The notes: a model not told the origin generated them from the letters alone. A stretch of 64,000 nt of DNA from CAWHJB01 sp963698715 (GCA_963698715.1 CAVORW010000007.1:62001-126000), one strand, 5' to 3'. Shown: positions 53,420-62,692, counted from the stretch's first letter. Numbers and translations: made by a program.

Positions 53420-55759
53420 TTAATCAGTCTGAATGCCATCCACCAAACGAATTGTCAGCCAGGTCTGATTAATCCCTTGAATCTGGATGTTTGCCGTCGG
53501 GAAAGGCAGCCAATGACCTGGGCGCTGTTCCCGGTTTGGATTTTCAGGCTGTCCAACTAACTCTAAAGAATCCAGTATGCTATCCAGCCTGAGCAGGGAG
53601 TTGCTCTCGACCTGGACAGCAGGCCCGTTTTTCAGGCCCCAGCGCCAGCTATCGCGGCCGGCAGTCGCCTGGTACATCAGGCTCCAATCTGGCGAAAATC
53701 GCAGCCATGGGTCAAAAGCCAGAGGGAGTTGGTAATTGGTTGGCTGGGCCTGCGCCAGGGTAACTTTCAGAGTGCCGGCAGATAGCTGGTAGAGCTTTTG
53801 CACTGCACCGTCGGTGGATCGAAAAGCGAGCCCGTTGGGACTTTCTTGGAGCAGGTACACTCGCTCTGGCTCTCCAGGTAGGATAGGATCTTGAAATGCG
53901 CCTCCTGCTGAGGCAGGATCGCTTCTAAAACCAGCGCCGATCTCCCAGGTGCTGGGTTCACTCAAGCCACTGACAAACTGGTAATCAGGGCCAATCAATT
54001 GATGGGGTCCATCGCTGCCCATCGCGAAAACAAATGTCAACTCACCACTTTCCGGCTGAATGACGGCAAATAATTGTTCATCGCCCAACATGCATTCTGG
54101 TTGCCCATCCAGGTCGATGTCTTGAGAGCAGTCCCTGACAGGCGACGGTTGATCTGCCCAACGGGCAGCTAAGAATAGCACCTGAACAGTCCCCAAATAT
54201 GATTCCCTTACTGCAGCCAGTTCGGGCGGATGAGGATAGACTGGATCATACAGACCGGCATAGGCCTGCCAGGCAGCCTGGTCCAGGTTATTTCTCTGGC
54301 TTGCTTCCATTCCCTGCATAATACTGGCCGCACTGGTAAAGGTCGCAGGTGGTGCAGTTCTCGCGGATGCCTCTGGGAGAGGCAGTCCGATCAAGTCATG
54401 GGCATTTAGCAGCCGGATCCATGGGTGGGCAACCAGATAATTAAATGTGGCTCGGGCAATTTCGGGGTTGCCCCATGGGCTGCCTGGAAGGTCGCCGCCT
54501 AACACAACCAACTTGGAGCTACTCTGATTGGCGAAACTGAGCGCAGCCTGGATAATTTCCCGACGCATGGGGATATCCGGCCCATTAATAGTCGGCGCGG
54601 CTGCCGGTAATTCCAGGGGAAGTTCAATCACAAGCTGCCGCAACCAGCGGGTGAGTTCCGGCGAATTAATAGAGGGATTAAAGGTAAAAATTACCCGTCC
54701 CGGTCCGATCAGCTTAGAGGATAACCCTGCTGGAGAATATGTGAATTGGCTGTCTGCTAGGCCGAAACCAGCCGCGATTTGGCTGTTTTGGATGGCGAAT
54801 TCTGGCTGGTCCCAGCCGGCGCTTTCCAGCCAGGTGGGCTGGCGGCCAGATTGATCAGGAATAAAACCAGGCTGGACGTCGGGTAAAATGAGCTGGCCCT
54901 GTTTGGCCATCTCGGTGATCATCCCTATTCCACCAATGTAATCTAAAGCAGCCAGGCTTGCGGGGGTTTTAAGATCCAGCAATGTCAAAGGAACCTGCCG
55001 GGCGCGGGCAGTCCGAAGCAGATTGTAGAGTCCATGCCGCCCGCCTATTGGACCTGTATGGGCGCCATCCCAGCGTCGCAGCCCCAGGGCAGGTGTAACG
55101 GCTGGTAAGCTATCCCAGAAAGCCAGCAGCACGGGAGCGGGCGCTGGTGGAAAAACATCCGTCAGGAATGTCCCCAACTCATCCTGGATTGCTGTCGATC
55201 CGGGCTGGGTCGAGATCACCCGCATTCTGCCTGGCAAACCTCCACCAGGCAGGCTTTTCGCAATCAGGCTGATTGTCACGCTATCATGAATGGGATCTCG
55301 GACAACTCGCAGACCGCTGCCATTGATTGCATGTAAGTCAGGCGACAATACCTGCATCTCGCCTGATGCCGGAATCACAAGCAGGGTATCCCAGGCGAGA
55401 TCCAACGGAACGTGCCAGGGAAGTTCGGACGCGCCGCCGGGAGTTGAGTCCAGGGCCAGATAAAGATCTGTGGCAGGTAACTCAGCTAAATCTAAAAAGT
55501 CCAGCCGGATTTGAATCTCCGGACCGAGCACCCGCAGATAGCCTGCCAGGAAATCCAGCTCTGGCGCAGATGCATCAGCATGATCCAAGATGCGCAGATC
55601 TGTGTAGGCCCAATTGGGTTCTGCTAATGGCTCTCCGCCCGGGGTCTGGCAGCTGCTCAGACATCCGGCTGTCAGGATGGTCAGGAACCAGATCAGGGTC
55701 GCAGATCTGGCCTTAATCTTGTGCCGATTGTCGATCTTTACAAGCACTATCCTAATCAC
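53420..55759 (-). CDS. Large predicted lipoprotein of unknown function
   Basis: A 779-residue secreted protein. A hydrophobic segment ends in LTAGC, with a second Cys four residues later (LSSC); either could be the lipidated residue. No known catalytic motif was recognised. It has many beta-rich stretches, an LGGDLPGSPWGNPEIARATFNYLVAHPWIRL segment near 420-450 that recalls polysaccharide deacetylase-like or GH57-like barrels, and a C-terminal beta domain. Translation probably starts at a GTG (55759) or at another GTG four codons later. It is convergent with the small DUF309-linked gene, 17 bases apart. Confidence 0.68.
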   Translation of the reverse strand: MIRIVLVKIDNRHKIKARSATLIWFLTILTAGCLSSCQTPGGEPLAEPNWAYTDLRILDHADASAPELDFLAGYLRVLGPEIQIRLDFLDLAELPATDLYLALDSTPGGASELPWHVPLDLAWDTLLVIPASGEMQVLSPDLHAINGSGLRVVRDPIHDSVTISLIAKSLPGGGLPGRMRVISTQPGSTAIQDELGTFLTDVFPPAPAPVLLAFWDSLPAVTPALGLRRWDGAHTGPIGGRHGLYNLLRTARARQVPLTLLDLKTPASLAALDYIGGIGMITEMAKQGQLILPDVQPGFIPDQSGRQPTWLESAGWDQPEFAIQNSQIAAGFGLADSQFTYSPAGLSSKLIGPGRVIFTFNPSINSPELTRWLRQLVIELPLELPAAAPTINGPDIPMRREIIQAALSFANQSSSKLVVLGGDLPGSPWGNPEIARATFNYLVAHPWIRLLNAHDLIGLPLPEASARTAPPATFTSAASIMQGMEASQRNNLDQAAWQAYAGLYDPVYPHPPELAAVRESYLGTVQVLFLAARWADQPSPVRDCSQDIDLDGQPECMLGDEQLFAVIQPESGELTFVFAMGSDGPHQLIGPDYQFVSGLSEPSTWEIGAGFRSDPASAGGAFQDPILPGEPERVYLLQESPNGLAFRSTDGAVQKLYQLSAGTLKVTLAQAQPTNYQLPLAFDPWLRFSPDWSLMYQATAGRDSWRWGLKNGPAVQVESNSLLRLDSILDSLELVGQPENPNREQRPGHWLPFPTANIQIQGINQTWLTIRLVDGIQTD

Positions 55760-55822
55760 ACATCTCGCCTGGATTTTATTGAGGACTGAGCAGTAATCTG
55801 AAGGACATGAACTATCCCAAGA

Positions 55823-56794
55823 TTACCTTGCGACCCGCGCTGAGCGTTGTTTGATCAGCGCTAACAGGGACAGGAACTCGAAAACAAGATTGGCCGCCAG
55901 GATTGCAGTGATATCGCTGTGGTCGTAAGGAGGCGCGACTTCCACCAGATCGAATCCAACCAGATTCAAGCCATCCAACCCTCGTACCAGTTGAAGCATA
56001 TCGTAGCTCGTAAAACCACCAACTTCCGGTGTGCCGGTACCTGGCGCGTAGGCTGGATCAAGCGAATCGATATCCAATGAGACGTAAACCGGTCGTTCGC
56101 CCATGAGGGTATGGATCGATTCCACAGCTGCCGGAATACCCATTTCAAACACCTGCCCAATCGTCAGGATGTGAGCGCCCAATTGGCGCGTCTTTTTCAG
56201 GTCATCTGCTCCGCTGATTGGGCCGCGAATCCCGATCTGGATATAAGCTTGCCGATCAATTAAGTCAGTTTCAATCGCCCGGCGAAAGGGTGTCCCGTGG
56301 CTGTAAGCCTGACCGGGATACTCACTATCCCAGGTGTCGGGATGGGAATCGAAATGCACCACAGCCAGCGGGCCGTACTTCCCGGCATAAGCACGCAGCA
56401 GAGGATAAGAAATTGTATGGTCACCACCCAGGGTAATCGCAGTTGCACCCGCTTTCAAAATTGAGCCCACTTCGTCGGTGATCGCATCAAGCGTTTGCTC
56501 AATGCTCACCGGCACCACATCGACATCGCCGTAATCGATCAGGTTGAGCACTTCGGTAGGAGTAACTCCCATAACCGCATTATGCCCCCAGATCGCCAGG
56601 GAGGCCTCGCGAATCTTTCGGGGACCAAATCGAGCCCCGCTGCGGTAGCTGGTGCCGCTGTCGAAGGGTACGCCTACAATGGCTGCGTCTACGCCTTCGA
56701 ATATACGGCTGGGTGCGGTGCGCATAAATGTTGCGATGCCGGCGAACGGCTGCTGGTGAGCGCCAATCGCCGGATTGCGGTCCACTTCACTCAT
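55823..56794 (-). CDS. speB: Agmatinase-family ureohydrolase
   Basis: A 323-residue binuclear-manganese ureohydrolase that removes urea from a guanidino compound. All six metal ligands are visible: His126 in GGDH, Asp149-x-His151-x-Asp153 in HFDSHPD, Asp241 and Asp243 in SLDIDSLDP. AYSHGTPF fits agmatinase-like members more than arginase. The real substrate could be agmatine, guanidinobutyrate, guanidinopropionate or guanidine; sequence alone does not decide. The start ATG of MSEVDRNP has AGGAGG just upstream; the longer frame lacks support. It is followed upstream, on the same strand, by the CDF gene, 36 bases away. Confidence 0.87.
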   Translation of the reverse strand: MSEVDRNPAIGAHQQPFAGIATFMRTAPSRIFEGVDAAIVGVPFDSGTSYRSGARFGPRKIREASLAIWGHNAVMGVTPTEVLNLIDYGDVDVVPVSIEQTLDAITDEVGSILKAGATAITLGGDHTISYPLLRAYAGKYGPLAVVHFDSHPDTWDSEYPGQAYSHGTPFRRAIETDLIDRQAYIQIGIRGPISGADDLKKTRQLGAHILTIGQVFEMGIPAAVESIHTLMGERPVYVSLDIDSLDPAYAPGTGTPEVGGFTSYDMLQLVRGLDGLNLVGFDLVEVAPPYDHSDITAILAANLVFEFLSLLALIKQRSARVAR

Positions 56795-56830
56795 TCCACC
56801 TCCTGATGCAAGCCTTACAAGCGCCCTCAA

Positions 56831-57787
56831 CTAGGATATTTCTTCGTCTGGCCTGTCCTTAGGATTCGCTTTAACGCTCAAAGGAATGTCATCCCACGAT
56901 GACGGATCATTTAACGACTCCAGATGGGTGAAAACAACCACATTTTGCAGAGACTCTGAAATATCTGCTTCAATCTTTTCAAGGAGCTGATGCCCGCGGT
57001 GGACACTCCATTCTCCCGGAACCAGCACGTGCAAGGAGATGAATTTTATGGCACCAGACTGGCGGGTTCGTAAAGCATGATACTCAACTCCTGCCTGGCG
57101 ATGGATATCCAGGACCTTCCGAATGATATCCTGCTCTTCAGCTGGCAGGGCAACATCCATCAATCCTGAGATTGAGCTGCGCAGGATGCCAAGGCCAGAC
57201 CAGACAATATTGACAGCGACGAGCAAAGCGATCATCGGGTCCAGGAGCTGCCAGCCAGTCAGGGCTACCAGGCTGACCCCAACCAAAACACCGCCCGATG
57301 TCCACACATCGGTCATCAAATGCCGGGAGTTGGCCTGCAAACTGATCGAGTTATAGCGCTTGCCAGCTCGCATCAGGATCATTGCAACGCCCAGATTTGC
57401 CAGTGAGGCGATGATCGATACCCCCAGTCCGAGGCCGATCTGTTCGAGTGGTCTGGGGGTGATGATCCTATCGATCGCTGCAATCCCAATGCTGAGAGCG
57501 GCAAGCAAGATCAAGGTGCCTTCGACTCCGCTGGCGAAATACTCGGCTTTGCTGTGGCCGTAGGCGTGACTCTCATCCGCCGGCCGGGCTGCAACGGTGA
57601 GCATCGCCAGCGCCATCAAAGCCCCAGCCAGATTGACGAACGACTCCAGGGCATCCGACAGCAGGCCAACTGAGTCGGTTAAAAGGTACGCGCCCGTTTT
57701 AAGAGCAATTGTGAGCAGCGCTACCGATATCGAGAGCCAGGCATAGCGGGTCAGGAAAGAACGGTCAGTATGGGTTTGGTTTGACAA
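56831..57787 (-). CDS. Cation diffusion facilitator (CDF) transporter
   Basis: A 318-residue CDF-type metal/proton antiporter in the inner membrane, with six predicted helices (about 14-36, 42-64, 85-105, 120-140, 162-182 and 185-205) and a C-terminal cytoplasmic ferredoxin-like domain with histidines. The second half-site is classical: His156-x3-Asp160 in HLMTDVWTSG. In the first half-site the usual D-x2-H-x3-D is D45-x2-E48-x3-N52 (SDALESFVN), so metal preference may differ from Zn carriers. GHSKAEYFAS is the conserved loop. It may supply or balance Mn for the adjacent ureohydrolase, which is inference. Confidence 0.88.
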   Translation of the reverse strand: MSNQTHTDRSFLTRYAWLSISVALLTIALKTGAYLLTDSVGLLSDALESFVNLAGALMALAMLTVAARPADESHAYGHSKAEYFASGVEGTLILLAALSIGIAAIDRIITPRPLEQIGLGLGVSIIASLANLGVAMILMRAGKRYNSISLQANSRHLMTDVWTSGGVLVGVSLVALTGWQLLDPMIALLVAVNIVWSGLGILRSSISGLMDVALPAEEQDIIRKVLDIHRQAGVEYHALRTRQSGAIKFISLHVLVPGEWSVHRGHQLLEKIEADISESLQNVVVFTHLESLNDPSSWDDIPLSVKANPKDRPDEEIS

Positions 57788-57855
57788 AGGAAAACTCCTT
57801 AGATTTTCCAGAGTGCCTCAGAGAGTGAGCTGTTGTTGCCAGAATTATAGTTTAA

Positions 57856-57884
57856 AAAAAGACCAGTGATGTTCTGGTCTTTTT
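57856..57884. terminator. Bidirectional terminator hairpin
   Basis: AAAAAGACCAG (57856-57866), 7-base loop, CTGGTCTTTTT (57874-57884). It has a T run on the plus strand and a longer one on the minus strand. It lies upstream of the CDF start and would end transcripts from the degraded region to its right. Confidence 0.75.
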
Positions 57885-58079
57885 CCTCAGCTGGAATCAT
57901 TGTGACCCACCCCATGATTCCTGAATTGAATGAATACCCCATAGCGCCACTTATCGAACGATCTCAACTGGAAATCGAGCTATATCTAGCTATGCTGCGG
58001 TTTGAGAATCGCAGTAAGTTGGAAGAATTGCCCGGTGTTCTGCAGTGAGGTCGACAAATCAAATTGTTTTAATAATTGC

Positions 58080-58262
58080 ATATCTGTAAAAGGAGCTGCA
58101 TTCCACAGGGGCTAAAACGTGCAATACCTGCGTCGCTTGCTTAGAGATGGCAGGTTGACTGGCATGAAACTGGGTCAAACCTGGCTGATTGACAAAAGCA
58201 CTTTCGAAGCTAACCTGGAGAAAGCAAAACATACCCAAAACAAGCGTTTTGGGCCCAAGTAG
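58080..58262 (+). pseudogene. Degraded helix-turn-helix (excisionase/MerR-like) fragment
   Basis: One frame reads ISVKGAAFHRG, a stop, then NVQYLRRLLRDGRLTGMKLGQTWLIDKSTFEANLEKA to a TAG. This is the last three quarters of an excisionase-family HTH (recognition helix YLRRLLRDGRL, wing KLGQTWLID). The in-frame TAA at 58113-58115 splits it. A GTG at 58119 could start a 47-residue remnant. It lies between two terminators and the IS element, a typical decayed region. Confidence 0.6.
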
Positions 58263-58277
58263 TTTTTTGTCTGGAGA

Positions 58278-58295
58278 TGTTTACGAATGTAAACA
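58278..58295. promoter_or_regulatory. Palindrome TGTTTAC-N4-GTAAACA
   Basis: A perfect 7-bp dyad with a four-base centre, 15 bases after the HTH remnant. Its size and symmetry fit an operator of a dimeric regulator; the regulator is unknown. Confidence 0.4.
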
Positions 58296-58424
58296 CCCAA
58301 GATTACTTCAGAGAGAATGGCACCGCTGTTCTCCATTTATGAGTTGTGCTAGAATAATGAGGACAAATTTAGCTTTAATTATCCCAGTACAATTACATTT
58401 TCTCAGAGTATCTATCAAATTATA

Positions 58425-58432
58425 CGAAAATA
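58425..58432. repeat. Target site duplication, left copy
   Basis: CGAAAATA directly left of the IS1-like element; identical to 59680-59687. Confidence 0.9.
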
Positions 58433-59679
58433 GGTAGCACAACATCTAACCGTGATTACTGACACCACTGTTGGATCAACCGCAAGGTCGCTTGGGACCG
58501 GCGGCCCCGCTGGTTGGGGGGTTCCCAGGGCAGGGGTGGAACTTTGAAGGCGAACAGTTCCGCCAGGGTCCAGATATGATCGGTCAAATCTGCCGCAATC
58601 GCCGGGGTACGCTGAACCCAACGATGACCGAAGCGGCCGACGGAGAGGCGCAAACGTAGGCTCTTATGAGGATCACAGAAGTTATACAGACAGCCGACGA
58701 TATACATTCCGGCGACCAGGGTCTCTGCTTTGCGGGCCAGAGTGCGTGTGCGGCGGGTCAGGCTGGCAAGCCGCTGGCGGAAGGTGGCGTTGAGGCGCTC
58801 GATAAAGGCGGTATTGATCCCGCCCGTTCCTTGGGAAACCTGGATCAGACGCCGGATCATTGCCTGACTGCCTTGAACGATGCGCCGATCGATGTGCAAA
58901 TGATTGGCACAGCGCTGCTTGAGCACCTGGACGATGGCGATGTTGGGCCAGGCGATGAGTTGCGGGCGTCCTTTTTTACCCCTGCGGCGGGGCACAGCCG
59001 TGCGAAAAGCCGCTTGGAAAGCGGTCACGTAACTCGCCAAACCATCGACGGCCAACAACAAGGGGCGGCACAAGGCGATCTGGCGCACCTGCTGCGCCAA
59101 GGATTGGATCAAGACCAGATCTCGCCTGGCGCTTACCGCACCGCCCAACCACAGCCGGGTGGAGACCATCAGCGCCAGGGCCATCCAGAAAGTTCCCTTT
59201 TGGGTCTTGACTTTGATCTCATCGGCCTGCACCTGCTGCAAATCCAGGTGGGCGCTGCCCACGGTGTGTTCATGCACGGCCTGACAGTGCTGACCGGCCC
59301 GCTGCCAGCAGTTCCGCACCGTGCGCTCATCAAAGCCAAACGCCTTGACTATCGCCTGAACGGGACAGCCGTAGGCCAAGAGCGCCATCACCAGCAGCAC
59401 CGTCTCGGCACTTGTCCGCAGCCGGTAAAATATCGTACCTTTGCTGGCGCTAAAGGTTTGTTCGCATACTTCACAGACGTAACGCTTTTCCTTCTGACTA
59501 TGCACCTGAATGTTGCCTTTTCCGCTCTGACCTCTTGCCGGACACTCAATATTCGGGCAAAATATAGCTTGTGGGTTCACTGGGTTCTCTCCTGGTTGCT
59601 TGGTCGCTTCCAAGAGTGTGCCAGTGAACCCCGCTTTTATCAAGTCCTTTCTTCAATCACGCTTTAGTGGAGTGCTACC
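58433..59679 (-). mobile_element. Complete IS1-like insertion sequence
   Basis: A 1247-bp element. Left end GGTAGCACAACATCTAACCG... (58433-58458) and right end (59654-59679, read inward from 59679) are imperfect inverted repeats, 20 of 26 positions equal, both starting GGTAGCAC. An 8-bp direct repeat CGAAAATA flanks it, the size expected for IS1-type transposition. It holds one transposase gene on the minus strand and no passenger. The intact ends and identical target duplications indicate a recent insertion. Confidence 0.9.
58456..59580 (-). CDS. IS1-like DDE transposase
   Basis: A 374-residue transposase. An N-terminal zinc-ribbon pair (CPNIEC and CEVC-EQTFS) and an HTH (YGCPVQAIVKAFGFDERTVRNCW) are followed by the DDE core: Asp in VQADEIKVK, Asp in LAVDGLASY, Glu in NTAFIERLNATFRQRL, followed by RRTRTLARK as in IS1 proteins. 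The start is set at a GTG (reading VNPQAIFCPN) with AGGAG eight bases upstream; an open frame to a TTG 21 codons earlier lies closer to the right end. No frameshift site is needed, unlike classical IS1. Confidence 0.87.
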   Translation of the reverse strand: MNPQAIFCPNIECPARGQSGKGNIQVHSQKEKRYVCEVCEQTFSASKGTIFYRLRTSAETVLLVMALLAYGCPVQAIVKAFGFDERTVRNCWQRAGQHCQAVHEHTVGSAHLDLQQVQADEIKVKTQKGTFWMALALMVSTRLWLGGAVSARRDLVLIQSLAQQVRQIALCRPLLLAVDGLASYVTAFQAAFRTAVPRRRGKKGRPQLIAWPNIAIVQVLKQRCANHLHIDRRIVQGSQAMIRRLIQVSQGTGGINTAFIERLNATFRQRLASLTRRTRTLARKAETLVAGMYIVGCLYNFCDPHKSLRLRLSVGRFGHRWVQRTPAIAADLTDHIWTLAELFAFKVPPLPWEPPNQRGRRSQATLRLIQQWCQ

Positions 59680-59687
59680 CGAAAATA
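59680..59687. repeat. Target site duplication, right copy
   Basis: CGAAAATA directly right of the IS; it is followed by AAGG, the likely ribosome-binding part of the LuxR gene. Confidence 0.9.
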
Positions 59688-59697
59688 AGGTTTCTCA

Positions 59698-62355
59698 ATG
59701 GAAAGCGATATACTGCTAACGAAATTGTTTGTTCCCCCAATTCGACCGAACCTTGTCCCACGCCCTCAACTAGTTAAACAATTGAATCAGAAATTGAATC
59801 TCGGCAGCAAAATTACTCTACTCTCTGCCCCAGCGGGATTTGGAAAAACCTCTCTGGTTTCGATCTGGCTGCAAGATTCTGATTTTCAGATTGCCTGGTT
59901 ATCTCTGGATAAAGATGATAATGATCAGGCACGGTTTATAGCTTACCTCGTTGCTGCTCTGCAAAAAGCAGATGGAGAGATTGGTAAATCAGTCCATCTG
60001 ATGCTTGGCTCTTCACTAAAGCCGGGGATGGAGATGCTCATTAGTGCGCTGATAAATGATATTTCTAATCAGGGGGACCAATCACAAATTGTACTTGTTC
60101 TTGACGATTATCATCTTATCGAAGACCAATCGATCCACAAAGCTCTCACTTTCTTAATCGAACACCAACCTCCCCAACTCCATATCATCCTTATCTCACG
60201 GGATGATCCACCATTGCATTTGTCGCTGCTGCGTGGAAGGGGAGAAATGACTGAGATACGGTTAGCAGACTTACGCTTTACAAAACAAGAAACATCTACA
60301 TTACTGAACGACATTATGGGGTTAAATCTGGATGCTTCTCAAATTGAGATTCTCGAAACCAGAACTGAGGGGTGGATCTCGGGGCTGCAATTGGCTGCCC
60401 TTTCCATGCAAGGACGATCCGACGTGGTTGGTTTTGTGAGATCATTTGCCGGTAGCAATCGCTACATTTTGGATTATTTGATCGAGGAAGTTTTTCAACA
60501 GCAGCCTGTGGAAATTCAAGAATTTCTGCTCAAAACATCCATTCTCGATCAACTAATAGCACCTCTTTGCGATGCCCTTTTCTTGAACGAGGGGCAATCA
60601 GCGCCAAATCTCAACTCACAGGATATCCTGGAGCAATTGGAACGAGCCAATCTTTTTATCATCCCGTTGGACGAATCGCGGCAATGGTTTCGTTATCACC
60701 ACTTGTTTGCCGACTTACTTCGCCATCTCCTGCGATTGAAAAAATCAGATTTGTCTGAACTCCATCGCAAAGCTGGAGATTGGCTTGCGGAGCATGGTCT
60801 CATTAGCAAAGCAATTGAACATTATCTTATTGCCACTGATTGGGATCACGCAACGAAACTTATCTTTGAAGAAAGCGACATGCTTTTAAAACGGGGAGAA
60901 AACGCAACCCTGGTACGGTGGGTCAGCCTCTTGCCTGAAGGGTCCGTGCAGGCCAACCCAGCGCTGTGTTTAAACTGTGCCTGGGCACTAGCACTTAGTG
61001 GTCAAGAAGATGAGGCAGAGTCGTTTTTACAAATCATAGAAGCACCCGCAAAAGACAACCCGGCTTTGTACGGAAACTTGCTGACTGCACAGATGCACAT
61101 TGCGCGCGCTCGGCATGACCATGAGCGCACGATCGATCTATCCCGGCAGGCTCTTTCTATGATCCCGGACAGTGAGAACGAAGTGCGAGGTGTGCTCAAT
61201 CTGAATTTGGGATTAGCTTACTGGCAAAGCGGTCAGACAATTGAAGCGCAGGAAGCCTTAGGAGAAGCTCGTTACAGAGCTAATCAGGCACACAATCATC
61301 ACGCTGAATTATTGGCTTCTGGGCTTCTAGGAACCATTCAAGTTGCGTTGGGAAACTTGTACAATGCTGCTGAACTATTGCAAAAAACTCTTATATCGGG
61401 TGCATCTTATCCGGCAAGTGCACTTGCACAAATGGAATTGGGAATGATCTATTATGAATGGAACCAGTTGGAGAAAGCCAGTCAATTTTTGCAAAAGGCC
61501 ATCTTGCTTGCGGAACGCAGCGGAAACAACGAAGTTTATGGAAACGCGTATCGAAATTTGGCCATATTGATGCAGGCCAAAGGAGAGAACAGCGAAGCAC
61601 TGGCTGCGCTTGAAAAAGCTGTGAATATCGCTGGTGAAACGGCTCCGCCGCTGACCAAGGGTCGAAACGCAGCAGCTTATGTGAAGGTTTTTCTGGCTCA
61701 GGGGAATCTCGATGACGCACGGCGAGTTGCTCAGGAGATGTTTCCAGGTGCCGCTTCATTTTTCTATCCATTACTGCACCTCGCACCTGCTCGCATTTCC
61801 CTGGCAGAAGGTAACAAAGCCGCCGCTGCGGTTCATCTTGAAACGCAATACAAAAAAGCTGCTGAAGCAAGGTGGCGTTATGGGCAGATCGAAGTCCTAC
61901 TCTTACAGGCTTTGGCTGCCCCCACTTCCGATGAGGCGGTTACCCTTCTAGGCGATGCATTGGTCATGGCACAATCAGAAGGTTTTTTACGGATATTTTT
62001 AGACAAGGGGGATGGACTGATTCCCTTATTGCATCTGGCTTCCAGTCGGAACATCGCATCGGACTACGCCCGAAAGTTGCTGACCGCTTTCGGAGCAGTA
62101 ACCATGCCCGAGCAGAGTCGGAAACGGGCTAATGCTCAAGAACAAGACGAACTCGTCGAAGCATTGAGCGAGCGTGAGCTGAGTGTGTTGCGGTTGCTGT
62201 CCGAAGGAAAGACAAATCAGGAAATTGCCAAGGGAATATTCGTTTCTGTGAACACGATCAAAAGTCATCTAAAAAATATCTTCGGCAAGCTCGGTGTCAA
62301 CAACCGCCGGGAAGCCGTCGTCCAGGCGCGCATCCGCAACCTGCTGCCCGACTAG
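59698..62355 (+). CDS. MalT-type LuxR family transcriptional regulator
   Basis: An 885-residue STAND-type regulator. Walker A is SAPAGFGKTS (residues 43-52) and Walker B is VLVLDDYHLI near 130-140. A winged-helix part follows (about 250-350), then a TPR-like superhelix with many ALA-rich repeats (about 390-790). A C-terminal LuxR HTH (LSERELSVLRLLSEGKTNQEIAKGIFVSVNTIKSHLKNIFGKLGV) lies near 820-880. Members bind an inducer through the TPR region and ATP and then activate promoters. The ATG has AAGG seven bases upstream. The IS1-like element ends 18 bases before the ATG, so the native promoter has been cut off. Confidence 0.92.
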   Translation: MESDILLTKLFVPPIRPNLVPRPQLVKQLNQKLNLGSKITLLSAPAGFGKTSLVSIWLQDSDFQIAWLSLDKDDNDQARFIAYLVAALQKADGEIGKSVHLMLGSSLKPGMEMLISALINDISNQGDQSQIVLVLDDYHLIEDQSIHKALTFLIEHQPPQLHIILISRDDPPLHLSLLRGRGEMTEIRLADLRFTKQETSTLLNDIMGLNLDASQIEILETRTEGWISGLQLAALSMQGRSDVVGFVRSFAGSNRYILDYLIEEVFQQQPVEIQEFLLKTSILDQLIAPLCDALFLNEGQSAPNLNSQDILEQLERANLFIIPLDESRQWFRYHHLFADLLRHLLRLKKSDLSELHRKAGDWLAEHGLISKAIEHYLIATDWDHATKLIFEESDMLLKRGENATLVRWVSLLPEGSVQANPALCLNCAWALALSGQEDEAESFLQIIEAPAKDNPALYGNLLTAQMHIARARHDHERTIDLSRQALSMIPDSENEVRGVLNLNLGLAYWQSGQTIEAQEALGEARYRANQAHNHHAELLASGLLGTIQVALGNLYNAAELLQKTLISGASYPASALAQMELGMIYYEWNQLEKASQFLQKAILLAERSGNNEVYGNAYRNLAILMQAKGENSEALAALEKAVNIAGETAPPLTKGRNAAAYVKVFLAQGNLDDARRVAQEMFPGAASFFYPLLHLAPARISLAEGNKAAAAVHLETQYKKAAEARWRYGQIEVLLLQALAAPTSDEAVTLLGDALVMAQSEGFLRIFLDKGDGLIPLLHLASSRNIASDYARKLLTAFGAVTMPEQSRKRANAQEQDELVEALSERELSVLRLLSEGKTNQEIAKGIFVSVNTIKSHLKNIFGKLGVNNRREAVVQARIRNLLPD

Positions 62356-62404
62356 TGTTCTGTCAATCATCTTTCGAGGACATGTAAATAAGTGACAGAA
62401 CACT
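62354..62404. repeat. 12-bp inverted repeat at the LuxR gene end
   Basis: AGTGTTCTGTCA (62354-62365) and TGACAGAACACT (62393-62404) are exact complements with a 27-base loop. The first arm includes the LuxR stop. No T run follows. Confidence 0.6.
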
Positions 62405-62408
62405 TTAA

Positions 62409-62457
62409 GCAGTGTCAACTGGCATTCATCAACCTATCAAGGCAGGTTTGACACTGC
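62409..62457. repeat. Second inverted repeat with GCAGTGTCAA arms
   Basis: GCAGTGTCAA (62409-62418) pairs with TTGACACTGC (62448-62457). A related TAGTGTTGACA follows at about 62464. The shared AGTGT core links it to the repeat just upstream. The remaining intergenic bases to 62692 hold only the palindrome below. Confidence 0.5.
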
Positions 62458-62589
62458 ACTAGGTAGTGTTGACATTTTAGAAATTTTCTTGACTGTGTTG
62501 CAAAAAGTGAACAATCCGTTTCTAGAGATAAATCACCAAACCTCAGCAGGGCATAATCCCCAATAGACCTTCAATCCAAATCACCCACC

Positions 62590-62610
62590 AACCACCCATC
62601 ATGGGTGGTT
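62590..62610. repeat. 21-bp palindrome
   Basis: AACCACCCAT, a single C, and ATGGGTGGTT form a perfect dyad about 80 bases before the small gene. It could be a terminator stem or an operator; no T run follows. Confidence 0.5.
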
Positions 62611-62692
62611 ACTTTACGTTGTCCCCCCAGTAAGATTAGAGCGTAAACAAAAGCAGGCAGTAATTGCTCAATAGAATTTGGAATTGAAAAAT

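Noticed and set aside
57866..58048. 60-codon open frame right of the terminator at 57.86 kb
   Set aside because: Its start lies inside the hairpin arm; no ribosome site or family match.
58666..59667. Long plus-strand open frame through the IS element
   Set aside because: Antisense to the transposase; no ribosome site and no domain-like composition.
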